A stretch of 7,817 nt of DNA from 2-02-FULL-47-50 sp964479045 (lineage in GTDB: Bacteria > Pseudomonadota > Gammaproteobacteria > Eutrophobiales > Eutrophobiaceae). This document shows, in pieces, positions 1 to 5,869 of the stretch. Made by a program: the position numbers and the translations under genes. How positions within the stretch are numbered: the stretch's first letter is position 1; every line of letters starts with the position of its first letter. The notes beneath the pieces were generated by a model, which saw only the letters and a list, made by a program, of their open reading frames with translations, was not told where the DNA came from and did not search any database. Location: NCBI GenBank assembly GCA_964479045.1, contig CAYZJI010000030.1:1-7817 (forward strand), in the 5' to 3' direction.

Positions 1-681
1 CAGATCATTTACCGTTTTGACAAACGCAGTGATCACATCGCGCGGCGAGAGATTGAAATCAGCGCCTTTGTCATCGAGATCAGTAACATTGGAATTACGT
101 TTGCCTTTCCAGGGTTCATCGCCGCCCGGATTGACCAGCTTGACGGTATATGCCTTGGTGGAATCGATCCACCAGGCCACGGCCTGGCGGAATTCTTCAT
201 GGCGGCCTTCCTTTAGCAGGTTCTGCAGGAAGATATTGTTACCAAGCAGGACATAGAAGCCTTTATCGATGACTGGTGTGTCATGTAATTCTTCCAGCGT
301 ATGCCGTGCGCCGATCGGTGTGACGGCCGCTTCCATCGCGGTGGTATAGCCCAATGTGGCATAACGATAACCGGTGGCAAAGGTGGAAGGAACGGTGCCG
401 CCGGAACCGGAGCGGGTATAAGGTGTGCCGGGATGCGGATCACGCCGGTGATCTTCAGGTTGCAATTTGCGGGCGAGGTTAACCTTCGGGCCGGCGATAT
501 GACAGTGGATATCCACGCCACCGGGCATGACGACCATGCCGCGGGCATCAATGCGAATGGCCTCTGCAGGGACGTCATTCACGATCTTGCCGTCCTGTAT
601 GCAGATGTCCTGTGTGGCGCCGTCTATGCCATTGGCCGGGTCATAGACCTTGCCATTGACAATACGCAGCATCGAAGCCAT
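1..681 (-). CDS. fhcA: Formylmethanofuran dehydrogenase / formyltransferase-hydrolase subunit A (FhcA/FwdA), N-terminal part
   Basis: The frame is open from ATG at 681 to the left edge, giving 227 codons of a protein that is usually about 550 residues, so the C-terminus lies outside the window. It is an amidohydrolase-superfamily subunit that cleaves (or forms) the N-formyl bond of formylmethanofuran, yielding formate, in the cytoplasm. Visible hallmarks are an N-terminal beta domain (IVNGKVYDPANG, residues 7-18), the metal-binding HxH in GGVDIHCHIAGPKVN (His59, His61), and K181 in YTVKLVNPGG. K181 matches the position of the carboxylated lysine that bridges the two zinc ions in archaeal FwdA. 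The motif GYTTAMEAAVTPIGARHTLEE is also typical of the family. The ATG at 681 was chosen because GAGGTG lies 6 nt upstream; the ATG at 672 would be too far from it. It is the third gene of the minus operon, 68 nt after fhcB. The family is certain; whether it is named FhcA or FwdA depends on the function of subunit B. Confidence 0.95.
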   Translation of the reverse strand, partial: MASMLRIVNGKVYDPANGIDGATQDICIQDGKIVNDVPAEAIRIDARGMVVMPGGVDIHCHIAGPKVNLARKLQPEDHRRDPHPGTPYTRSGSGGTVPSTFATGYRYATLGYTTAMEAAVTPIGARHTLEELHDTPVIDKGFYVLLGNNIFLQNLLKEGRHEEFRQAVAWWIDSTKAYTVKLVNPGGDEPWKGKRNSNVTDLDDKGADFNLSPRDVITAFVKTVNDL

Positions 682-715
682 TAACTGCACCTCAGTATAG
701 TTATTATTATGTTCG

Positions 716-738
716 AGTATCCCGATATAAGGGATACT
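716..738 (-). repeat. Perfect inverted repeat in the fhcB-fhcA spacer
   Basis: AGTATCCC (716-723) and GGGATACT (731-738) are exact reverse complements separated by 7 nt, giving an 8-bp stem. The repeat lies within the 68-nt gap between the fhcB stop (750-752) and the fhcA start. On the minus transcript it is followed by CGAACATAATAATAAC, not by a U-run, so it is not a classic intrinsic terminator. It may be an RNA-processing or stability hairpin that sets the ratio of subunits B and A. A protein-binding palindrome is the alternative. Confidence 0.6.
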
Positions 739-749
739 TCATTTTTTAA

Positions 750-2111
750 TTACAACTGTGGTGAGGCCACTTTAGCCTCGCCCGCAGCACCGGTAGCGCC
801 GCGTTTGGATAAAACCAGTTCATGTACCCGCTTTCTGATCTTGGTGAGGATTTCCTCATCCGTCGGGAACGGTGAATCAAATGCCGGCCGCAAAGTGATA
901 GGCACATCATCCATACGGTATACCGTGCCACCGGTGTTGATGCCATAGGTCGCTGTAGCAAAGGCCACATGTGCCAGTTTGCTGGTGTCTGTTTGCTTGG
1001 TGTCCAGAGAGATCACAGGAATCTTGTGCAAGTGATCGATCGCCGCCTTCGGGAAATTGGAAGCTGGATCACTGGCGATAATCAGTGCCGCATCGGCATC
1101 GCCGCGGGAGAGGGTGTCTACCGTAGTGAACTCCCCCGGATTAAACCGCGGATAGCCGAGGCTGAAATTCACGCCGAACGGATAGCCGGTTTGCCAGGAC
1201 ACCACATTATCAGCGCCTGTTACGTTGCCATGACCACGCACCGGCTTCGCCACGAAATGTGTAAATTCATTGAGATCCGTGGCGAGGGCGAGCAAGGCGC
1301 CGGAATTGAAATGCCGGCCGCGGGTCATGGTGAGCCCCATGCCGAAGAACAGTACGCCATAACGGCAGTTTTTCATCTTGTTGACCAGATCGGTCATGGT
1401 AGCCAGCGGTATACCGGTAATTTCTTCAATGTTATCGGCGACTTTGCGGCCCTTCACCAGCGCACGCAAGGCCCAGAGCAATTCAAAATCCTTGCCCGGT
1501 TTGACCTGCAGGAAAATATCGGCCACCGGTGCACTGGGAGTTTTACGTACATCCACCAGCACCACAGTGCGGTCCTTCTTGCCGTTCGGAATATGCATGC
1601 CTTTCGGCGTTACCGAGTATCGGGTGAAATGGCGGGGGTGCGATTCTGCCGGATTACCACCCCAGTAAATAACCAGATCGGCGCGGTTTTTAACTTCACC
1701 GAGTGTCATGGTGCTCTCGCCGACACCCTGGAAAGCGAGGCCGGAAGGGCCATGACATACAGACGTCGTCGTATCGATGGTGCCATGTATGATGTCGGTA
1801 ATCGCAACTGCCTGGCGCTGGGCCTCGCAGGTGGTATCACTGAGTCCGTAGGTGATCGGGAATCTGGCACGGACCAGTGTCTGGGCGGCCTCTTCTATCG
1901 CCTCATCCACCGTTACGGCCTTGCCATCTATCAACGCAGCAGGACGATCTTCCAGGGTATGTTCGGCAAACCAGGCGCGGCCCAGCACACAGGCATTTTT
2001 GGCTTTGGTGATTTTGTGCTCGTTCAGGTCTACGGTCAGTTCCATATCATCACAGACACAACCGCAGAAGGTGCAGGTGGCATTCTTGACTACGCGGATA
2101 TTCTCACTCAT
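750..2111 (-). CDS. fhcB: Formylmethanofuran dehydrogenase subunit B-like (FhcB/FwdB), molybdopterin oxidoreductase family
   Basis: This 453-aa protein is homologous to the catalytic Mo/W subunit of archaeal formylmethanofuran dehydrogenase and to FhcB of methylotrophs. Near the N-terminus, Cys13, Cys16, Cys20 and Cys41 form a CX2CX3CX20C pattern like the [4Fe-4S] site of the formate dehydrogenase superfamily, with an additional Cys18. Cys119 in TTTSVCHGPSG occupies the position of the metal-ligating cysteine of FwdB (about residue 118 in the archaeal enzyme). GGNPAESHPR (151-160) and GYPRFNPGE are further family motifs. The length is similar to archaeal FwdB, so no large domain is lost. The ATG at 2111 has GAGGA about 10 nt upstream. 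It lies 43 nt after the FwdD-like gene and 68 nt before fhcA. The known Fhc of M. extorquens is reported to carry no Mo/W cofactor and to release formate. The ligand set seen here leaves open a real dehydrogenase role. The family is certain; the redox role is inference. Confidence 0.95.
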   Translation of the reverse strand: MSENIRVVKNATCTFCGCVCDDMELTVDLNEHKITKAKNACVLGRAWFAEHTLEDRPAALIDGKAVTVDEAIEEAAQTLVRARFPITYGLSDTTCEAQRQAVAITDIIHGTIDTTTSVCHGPSGLAFQGVGESTMTLGEVKNRADLVIYWGGNPAESHPRHFTRYSVTPKGMHIPNGKKDRTVVLVDVRKTPSAPVADIFLQVKPGKDFELLWALRALVKGRKVADNIEEITGIPLATMTDLVNKMKNCRYGVLFFGMGLTMTRGRHFNSGALLALATDLNEFTHFVAKPVRGHGNVTGADNVVSWQTGYPFGVNFSLGYPRFNPGEFTTVDTLSRGDADAALIIASDPASNFPKAAIDHLHKIPVISLDTKQTDTSKLAHVAFATATYGINTGGTVYRMDDVPITLRPAFDSPFPTDEEILTKIRKRVHELVLSKRGATGAAGEAKVASPQL

Positions 2112-2154
2112 TTCGATTAAATCCTCGTATTAAAATGCAGGTTCATATCAGGTT

Positions 2155-2502
2155 TCAGGCCGCGACTTTTTCAACCTGAACTTGCATATGCTTGGAGAGT
2201 GGCATGCCGCTGCCTGCCGTATCGCTTTCCATGAGTTGACTGGAGGGAGGGCCATAGGCGATGAACAGCATGCCGGCTGGCAGATCTTCCGGTTTGCGCG
2301 CCTTGCAACGCACGACCGTAGAACCAATATGGTTACTCAAGCGGACCTGATCGCCATCGTTCAATGCAAGCCTGGTCATATCATCCTGATTCATCTCCAA
2401 TGTCGAGGTGACTTCCATGTATTCCTCTTTCAGCTTCCCTTTGTTCAGAGATGTACCCTGTTTACTTGAACGGCCCGGGACCAGGATCATGGTTTCAGCC
2501 AT
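2155..2502 (-). CDS. fwdD: FwdD-like molybdopterin-dinucleotide-binding subunit of formylmethanofuran dehydrogenase
   Basis: This 115-aa protein fits the small molydop-binding (double-psi barrel) domain that forms subunit D of archaeal formylmethanofuran dehydrogenase. In that enzyme it helps hold the pyranopterin guanine dinucleotide next to subunit B. Visible signs are the MNQDDMTRLALNDGDQVRLS stretch (the usual 'N..D...L.L..GD.V' core), IGSTVV, the LPAGMLFIAYGPPSSQL loop, and a C-terminal GSGMPLSKHMQVQVE like the GMP-x-x-K ending of FwdD. The start is taken at ATG 2502 because GGAG sits 6 nt upstream. An in-frame TTG at 2514 overlaps that SD and is less likely. It is the first gene of the minus operon, directly upstream of fhcB, which supports a B-D partnership. 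No separate subunit of this kind is part of the well-studied M. extorquens Fhc complex. The domain is recognised with good confidence; cofactor binding is inferred. Confidence 0.85.
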   Translation of the reverse strand: MAETMILVPGRSSKQGTSLNKGKLKEEYMEVTSTLEMNQDDMTRLALNDGDQVRLSNHIGSTVVRCKARKPEDLPAGMLFIAYGPPSSQLMESDTAGSGMPLSKHMQVQVEKVAA

Positions 2503-2603
2503 GACTGTCTCCAAAACGTCAGATTAATGGGTCATTACGGATACCCAGGGTTCAAAAATGCCTTCGCCTGCTTTTTAACACGGGTTGATGTCCGATTCTT
2601 CAT

Positions 2604-2609
2604 ATTATA
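2604..2609 (-). promoter_or_regulatory. Candidate -10 box for the minus-strand operon
   Basis: The minus strand reads TATAAT exactly here, about 95-100 nt upstream of the FwdD-like start. No convincing -35 hexamer is found at 16-18 nt spacing (GGTGCA or GTGCAT), so an activator or an alternative architecture would be needed. The call rests on the -10 match and position only. Confidence 0.35.
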
Positions 2610-2665
2610 ACGACCTTCCCACATAATGCACCCTGCTTGAGTATTTGCCGGCATTTCTGTTGCTA

Positions 2666-2701
2666 TGCATGATCTGGTGTATCTCAAAGGAGTATCATGC
2701 A
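2666..2701 (+). promoter_or_regulatory. Inverted repeat presenting an SD in its loop and the leader ATG in its stem
   Basis: TGCATGAT (2666-2673) and ATCATGCA (2694-2701) are perfect reverse complements with a 20-nt loop. The loop holds AAAGGAG (2686-2692), the best Shine-Dalgarno in this region. The right arm contains the ATG (2697-2699) that this SD would serve. Folding of the mRNA would hide the start codon while showing the SD. Alternatively the two arms could be half-sites of a DNA operator. The repeat is seen directly; its function is inferred. Confidence 0.45.
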
Positions 2702-2708
2702 GTATCAT
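2691..2708 (+). repeat. Short tandem direct repeat AGTATCAT
   Basis: AGTATCAT occurs at 2691-2698 and again at 2701-2708, a 10-nt period close to one helical turn. It overlaps the right arm of the inverted repeat and the start of the leader ORF. It could be a regulator binding site or chance slippage. Confidence 0.4.
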
Positions 2709-2744
2709 AAGCAGTTGATTATGGGGTGTGGTTATCAGCCCTGA
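2697..2744 (+). CDS. Possible 15-codon leader peptide ahead of beta-RFAP synthase
   Basis: ATG at 2697 follows AAAGGAG with 4-nt spacing and opens a 15-residue reading frame (MQYHKQLIMGCGYQP) ending in TGA at 2742-2744. Its stop lies downstream of the GTG at 2728, so it overlaps the most upstream start of beta-RFAP synthase in another frame. The synthase start itself has only a weak SD, so ribosomes delivered here could re-initiate downstream. No known leader-peptide family is recognised. The alternative is that an indel separates this start from the synthase frame. Coding status is uncertain. Confidence 0.3.
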   Translation: MQYHKQLIMGCGYQP

Positions 2745-3792
2745 TTCCTGGTTTTTACTGACTCATTCTGTGGAAAAAATACCTACAACGGCGCAATCTG
2801 CGGACAAAACAACCGTGCAAGTGGTGGCACCCGCACGTCTGCACATGGGGTTTATTGATATGCATGGCGGGCTGGGACGGTCTTTTGGCAGTATCGGCCT
2901 CAGCCTGCAGGATATTGTTACCCATGTTACCGCTGTAGCCTCTAACGACGTTGTTATTCAGGGGCCCTGTAGCCATCGTGCCAGCATTATTGCGGGTCGC
3001 ATGCTCGAACATCTGGACATCCGGCAGGGTGTTGAAATTACTATCCATGAGGCTATTCCGGAACATGCCGGACTGGGGTCAGGCACACAACTGTCACTGG
3101 CGGTTGGAAGCGCCATTGCAAAATTATATGACAAGGCTATCAGCAGCCGTGAAATTGCAACGCTCATGGAGCGTGGCGCGCGTTCCGGCATCGGTGTTGG
3201 AACATTTACCCGGGGAGGATTCATTGTCGACGGCGGCCGTGCGGAAGCGACGGAGGTTCCCCCGATAACCACCCGGCTGGATTTTCCGGAAGCGTGGCGC
3301 ATGTTACTGATATTTGATACTTCCCTGCAGGGCGTTCACGGTCGTTCCGAGCAGGCAGCCTTTCATGACTTGCCAGCTATGGACGAGGCGGTCGCTGCTC
3401 ACCTGTGCCGTTTGGCATTGATGCAACTATTACCTGCTCTGGTAGAGGAGAATTGCAGCGTGTTCGGCAGTGCAATTACTGAAATCCAGCGTATTGTGGG
3501 CGATCATTTTGCCCCTGCCCAAGGTGGTCGTTATTGCAGTCCCCTGATTGCAGACATTTTACCCTGGTTACAAACCCATGGTGCAGCAGGTGTAGGGCAA
3601 AGTTCCTGGGGCCCGACTGGTTTTGCATTGGTGGCGAATGAAACCCAGGCATATCAACTGCAAAAAATGGCACGAGAACACTGGCATGATCACGCCAGTC
3701 TGAAATTCAAAGTATGCCGTGCACGTAATGAAAAAGCCCAGATGACTGCCGGGAATATGGCGGGTAACAATTTCAAGCTTAAAACACTCTAA
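2728..3792 (+). CDS. mptG: Beta-ribofuranosylaminobenzene 5'-phosphate (beta-RFAP) synthase
   Basis: This GHMP-superfamily enzyme condenses a para-substituted benzoate (4-aminobenzoate in the studied enzymes) with PRPP, losing CO2 and PPi. It is the first committed step of H4MPT synthesis, known as Orf4 in M. extorquens. From GTG 2728 the protein has 354 aa. Conserved blocks are VVAPARLHMGFIDMHGG (32-48), the GHMP phosphate-binding loop PEHAGLGSGTQLSLA (111-125), RSGIGVGTFTRGGFIVDGG, and the C-terminal GQSSWGPTGFALV. Homology begins only around residue 30. The first about 30 residues, or at least the start, are therefore doubtful: GTG at 2728 and GTG at 2770 are both in frame and neither has a good SD. 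It is the first full gene of the plus operon and ends 27 nt before mtdB. Placing the cofactor synthesis gene with mtdB and mch fits a shared need for H4MPT. Confidence 0.93.
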   Translation: MVISPDSWFLLTHSVEKIPTTAQSADKTTVQVVAPARLHMGFIDMHGGLGRSFGSIGLSLQDIVTHVTAVASNDVVIQGPCSHRASIIAGRMLEHLDIRQGVEITIHEAIPEHAGLGSGTQLSLAVGSAIAKLYDKAISSREIATLMERGARSGIGVGTFTRGGFIVDGGRAEATEVPPITTRLDFPEAWRMLLIFDTSLQGVHGRSEQAAFHDLPAMDEAVAAHLCRLALMQLLPALVEENCSVFGSAITEIQRIVGDHFAPAQGGRYCSPLIADILPWLQTHGAAGVGQSSWGPTGFALVANETQAYQLQKMAREHWHDHASLKFKVCRARNEKAQMTAGNMAGNNFKLKTL

Positions 3793-3819
3793 ACGACCAC
3801 TTAAGGATAATGAGGAAAC

Positions 3820-4728
3820 ATGAAAGATCCGTACCTTTTACATATTTTCAATCCAACCAAAAATGTCAGTCCGTTCGATGTGAACATGGCCTATGAGGCC
3901 GAATTTGATGGCGTTATTCCCTATACGGAAGTCAGCCTTGAAGATGTTCATACGTTGACGCAGGACACTATTTTCTCCCGTGGTCCGACGGGCGTAAAAC
4001 GCACGGGAATATTTATCGGGGGACGTGAATTCGGTCTCGCTATGGATATGTTGCAGCGGGCCAAGGTGGCCATGGTGCCGCCGTTTGAGGTTTCAGTGTT
4101 TGCTGATCCGAGTGGAGCGATCACCACTGCCGCGGCCATGGTGGCCTGCATAGAAGTCTGGGTGAAGAAGAAAGCCGGTTGTAAGGATTTGAAAGGCAAA
4201 AACATTCACATACTGGGCGGTACCGGGCCGGTCGGTGTGTGTGCCGGTATTCTGGCAGCCAACTGTGGTGCCAATGTATTCCTTGCTTCACACCGTGGCA
4301 AAAAAGTTGGTGATGAAGTTGCAACAGAATATAACCGCCGTTTCAATGTCAATATGCAGGGTGCCGATTTTGGTTCAGAAGGGGCTATCCTCGAATTACT
4401 GGAAACTTCTCATGTTATGGTGGGTTCTGCCAAAGCGGGTGTGCAGGTACTGTCCAAAACCATGCTCAAGCAGGCCAGGGAAATGATAGTTGCTGCTGAT
4501 GTAAACGCTGTTCCGCCGCTGGGAATAGAAGGAGTTGGTGTGAATGACATGGGTGTCGAACTCGATTTCACCCCGAAGAAGGCGGTGGGCATCGGCGCCC
4601 TGGCGATCGGCAATGTGAAGTACAAAGTGCATTACAAGATGTTCGAGATGATGAAAACCACCGATACGCCGCTCTATCTGGATCATGTCCAGGCCTTTGA
4701 AGCGGCAAGGAAGTATGCCGCAAAATAA
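3820..4728 (+). CDS. mtdB: NAD(P)-dependent methylene-tetrahydromethanopterin dehydrogenase (MtdB)
   Basis: This enzyme oxidises methylene-H4MPT to methenyl-H4MPT using NAD(P)+, the first redox step after formaldehyde condensation. The 302-aa product begins with the MtdA/MtdB family block SPFDVNMAYEAEFDGVIPYT (17-36). It continues with IFSRGPTGVKRTGIFIGGRE (51-70) and has the Rossmann dinucleotide loop HILGGTGPVGVCAG from residue 130 (GGTGPVG 133-139). Length and N-terminus resemble MtdB more than MtdA, and the setting beside mch and beta-RFAP synthase supports H4MPT as the substrate. AAGGA (3803-3807) and GAGGA (3812-3816) precede the ATG at 3820. The 3' end overlaps the next gene by 14 nt. 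MtdA with NADP-only activity is the main alternative, less likely in this context. Confidence 0.93.
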   Translation: MKDPYLLHIFNPTKNVSPFDVNMAYEAEFDGVIPYTEVSLEDVHTLTQDTIFSRGPTGVKRTGIFIGGREFGLAMDMLQRAKVAMVPPFEVSVFADPSGAITTAAAMVACIEVWVKKKAGCKDLKGKNIHILGGTGPVGVCAGILAANCGANVFLASHRGKKVGDEVATEYNRRFNVNMQGADFGSEGAILELLETSHVMVGSAKAGVQVLSKTMLKQAREMIVAADVNAVPPLGIEGVGVNDMGVELDFTPKKAVGIGALAIGNVKYKVHYKMFEMMKTTDTPLYLDHVQAFEAARKYAAK

Positions 4729-5830
4729 ACCCTGGCTGGTTATTTCCGAATCCGGACGCGCTCTGGCTGCTTCAGCAGCCCGGGCGGGACTGGAAACCAT
4801 GGTGATAGATCGGTTTGCAGATGCAGATACCTTTGCCGTAACAACACAAGCTCTGAAGCTTCCCGGCAGTCTCTCCGGTTTTGATATGCCTGAATTACTC
4901 AAGGCATTACAGGCGTATTCTAAAACTGATTTTTCCGGCGTAGTGGTTGGCAGCGGGCTCGAAGCACATCCGGACATACTCGATTATATCGACACACGCT
5001 GGGCCTATTGTGGCAACCCGGCTGCGACTGTGCGGAAGTGCAAGGATTCATCGATATTTTTCAGGGCATTGGCGCATCTGAAAATTGCACACCCCCGGAC
5101 ATATACTGGCATGGCACCGGATGCCGGAAACTGGTTATTGAAGCGGACAGGCTTTGCCGGGGGGCATCATGTGCGCCGTTACGAACAAGGCGAGAGTATT
5201 CCTGATGGCTGTTATTTGCAGCAGGAAATCACAGGCGGCACATACTCTGCCGTATTTCTTGCGGATGGCGTCCGGAGCGTAATCGCAGGAATTAACCGGA
5301 TTTACGCAGCCAATCCGGCGCAGGGTGATTATCGGTATTCCGCCGCGGTAACACTGAACGATGATGTATTACAGGCGGCATTCAGAGAGATTGTTACTGA
5401 ATTAACGTCGCAGTTTGCTCTGAAAGGGTTGTGTGGTGTAGATGCCATTATGTCCGGCGGAGGGGAATTACTGGTGCTGGAAGTGAATCCACGCCCAACG
5501 GCGACATTTGAGTTACATGAGCATAATGACAGTCTGTTTATGCAGCATATACGGGCATGTGCCGGTAAATTGCCGGCGATTGTCCCGCAGACAGGCCGTC
5601 GATCATGCGGACACAGGATAGTGTATGCAGACAATTCATTTACACTGCCTGAATTTTCATGGCCGGAATGGGCCACAGATCGACCAGTAACAGGGCGATT
5701 GATTGATGTGGGAGCGCCGGTATGCACAGTGCATGGAGTGGCCGATACACCGGAACATGTATTACGACTGCTGGAAGAGAGAACTGACCAGATTGAAAAT
5801 ATAGTGGATCAACATCGGCTTGCGGCCTGA
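4715..5830 (+). CDS. ATP-grasp ligase between mtdB and mch, function unproven
   Basis: This 371-aa protein has an N-terminal Rossmann-like strand and loop (KPWLVISESGRALAASAARA) and an ATP-grasp domain. Visible elements are WLLKRTGFAGGHHVRRY (140-156, with Lys143), YLQQEITGGTYSAVFLADG, and the Mg-binding ending GVDAIMSGGGELLVLEVNPRPT (EVNPRP at 256-261). It resembles the uncharacterised ATP-grasp proteins (OrfY-like, biotin-carboxylase-related) that travel with H4MPT genes in methylotrophs. It is therefore likely to form an amide or similar bond in H4MPT or methanofuran synthesis, but its substrate is unknown. ATG 4715 was chosen because AAGGA lies just upstream and the first beta-strand follows directly. 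An ATG at 4685 would add ten residues with no domain value and a longer overlap with mtdB. The 14-nt overlap suggests translational coupling. Fold and family are confident; the reaction is not. Confidence 0.9.
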   Translation: MPQNKPWLVISESGRALAASAARAGLETMVIDRFADADTFAVTTQALKLPGSLSGFDMPELLKALQAYSKTDFSGVVVGSGLEAHPDILDYIDTRWAYCGNPAATVRKCKDSSIFFRALAHLKIAHPRTYTGMAPDAGNWLLKRTGFAGGHHVRRYEQGESIPDGCYLQQEITGGTYSAVFLADGVRSVIAGINRIYAANPAQGDYRYSAAVTLNDDVLQAAFREIVTELTSQFALKGLCGVDAIMSGGGELLVLEVNPRPTATFELHEHNDSLFMQHIRACAGKLPAIVPQTGRRSCGHRIVYADNSFTLPEFSWPEWATDRPVTGRLIDVGAPVCTVHGVADTPEHVLRLLEERTDQIENIVDQHRLAA

Positions 5831-5869
5831 TAAATAAAAATAATAATTAACATACTTAAGGAAATACTG

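Larger units (their letters stand above)
2503..2727. promoter_or_regulatory. Divergent control region between the fhc-type and H4MPT operons
   Basis: These 225 nt separate the minus operon (starting with the FwdD-like gene) from the plus operon (starting with beta-RFAP synthase), so both must be transcribed from here or nearby. An AT-rich core (CATATTATAA, 2601-2610) can supply -10 elements on both strands. On the plus strand, TTGATG (2585-2590) and TATAAC (2606-2611) are separated by 15 nt, a suboptimal spacing. Repeats and a short leader ORF lie on the plus-operon side and are listed separately. No RNA gene or known riboswitch was recognised. Confidence 0.5.

Noticed and set aside
301..684. 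A 127-codon plus-strand frame opposite fhcA
   Set aside because: The minus strand encodes FhcA with active-site motifs throughout; this frame is its mirror and has no family resemblance.
716..738. Intrinsic terminator after fhcB
   Set aside because: The stem is good, but no U-run follows on the minus transcript, and fhcA follows with its own SD in an evident operon.
969..2120. A 383-codon plus-strand reading frame opposite fhcB
   Set aside because: It is antisense to a clearly conserved FhcB, shows no recognisable domain, and is rich in the Arg/His/Gly composition typical of an antisense shadow frame.
2535..2603. A 22-codon basic minus-strand ORF (starts MKNRTSTRVKK) in the divergent region
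   Set aside because: Its ATG directly abuts the candidate TATAAT box, so it would lie at or before the transcript start, and it has no SD.
2503..2727. Riboswitch or small RNA in the divergent region
   Set aside because: Only short repeats were found; no conserved riboswitch core or multi-stem fold was recognised by eye. A covariance-model search would decide.
4396..4977. A 193-codon minus-strand frame across the mtdB/ATP-grasp junction
   Set aside because: It spans two conserved plus-strand genes and has no domain of its own.
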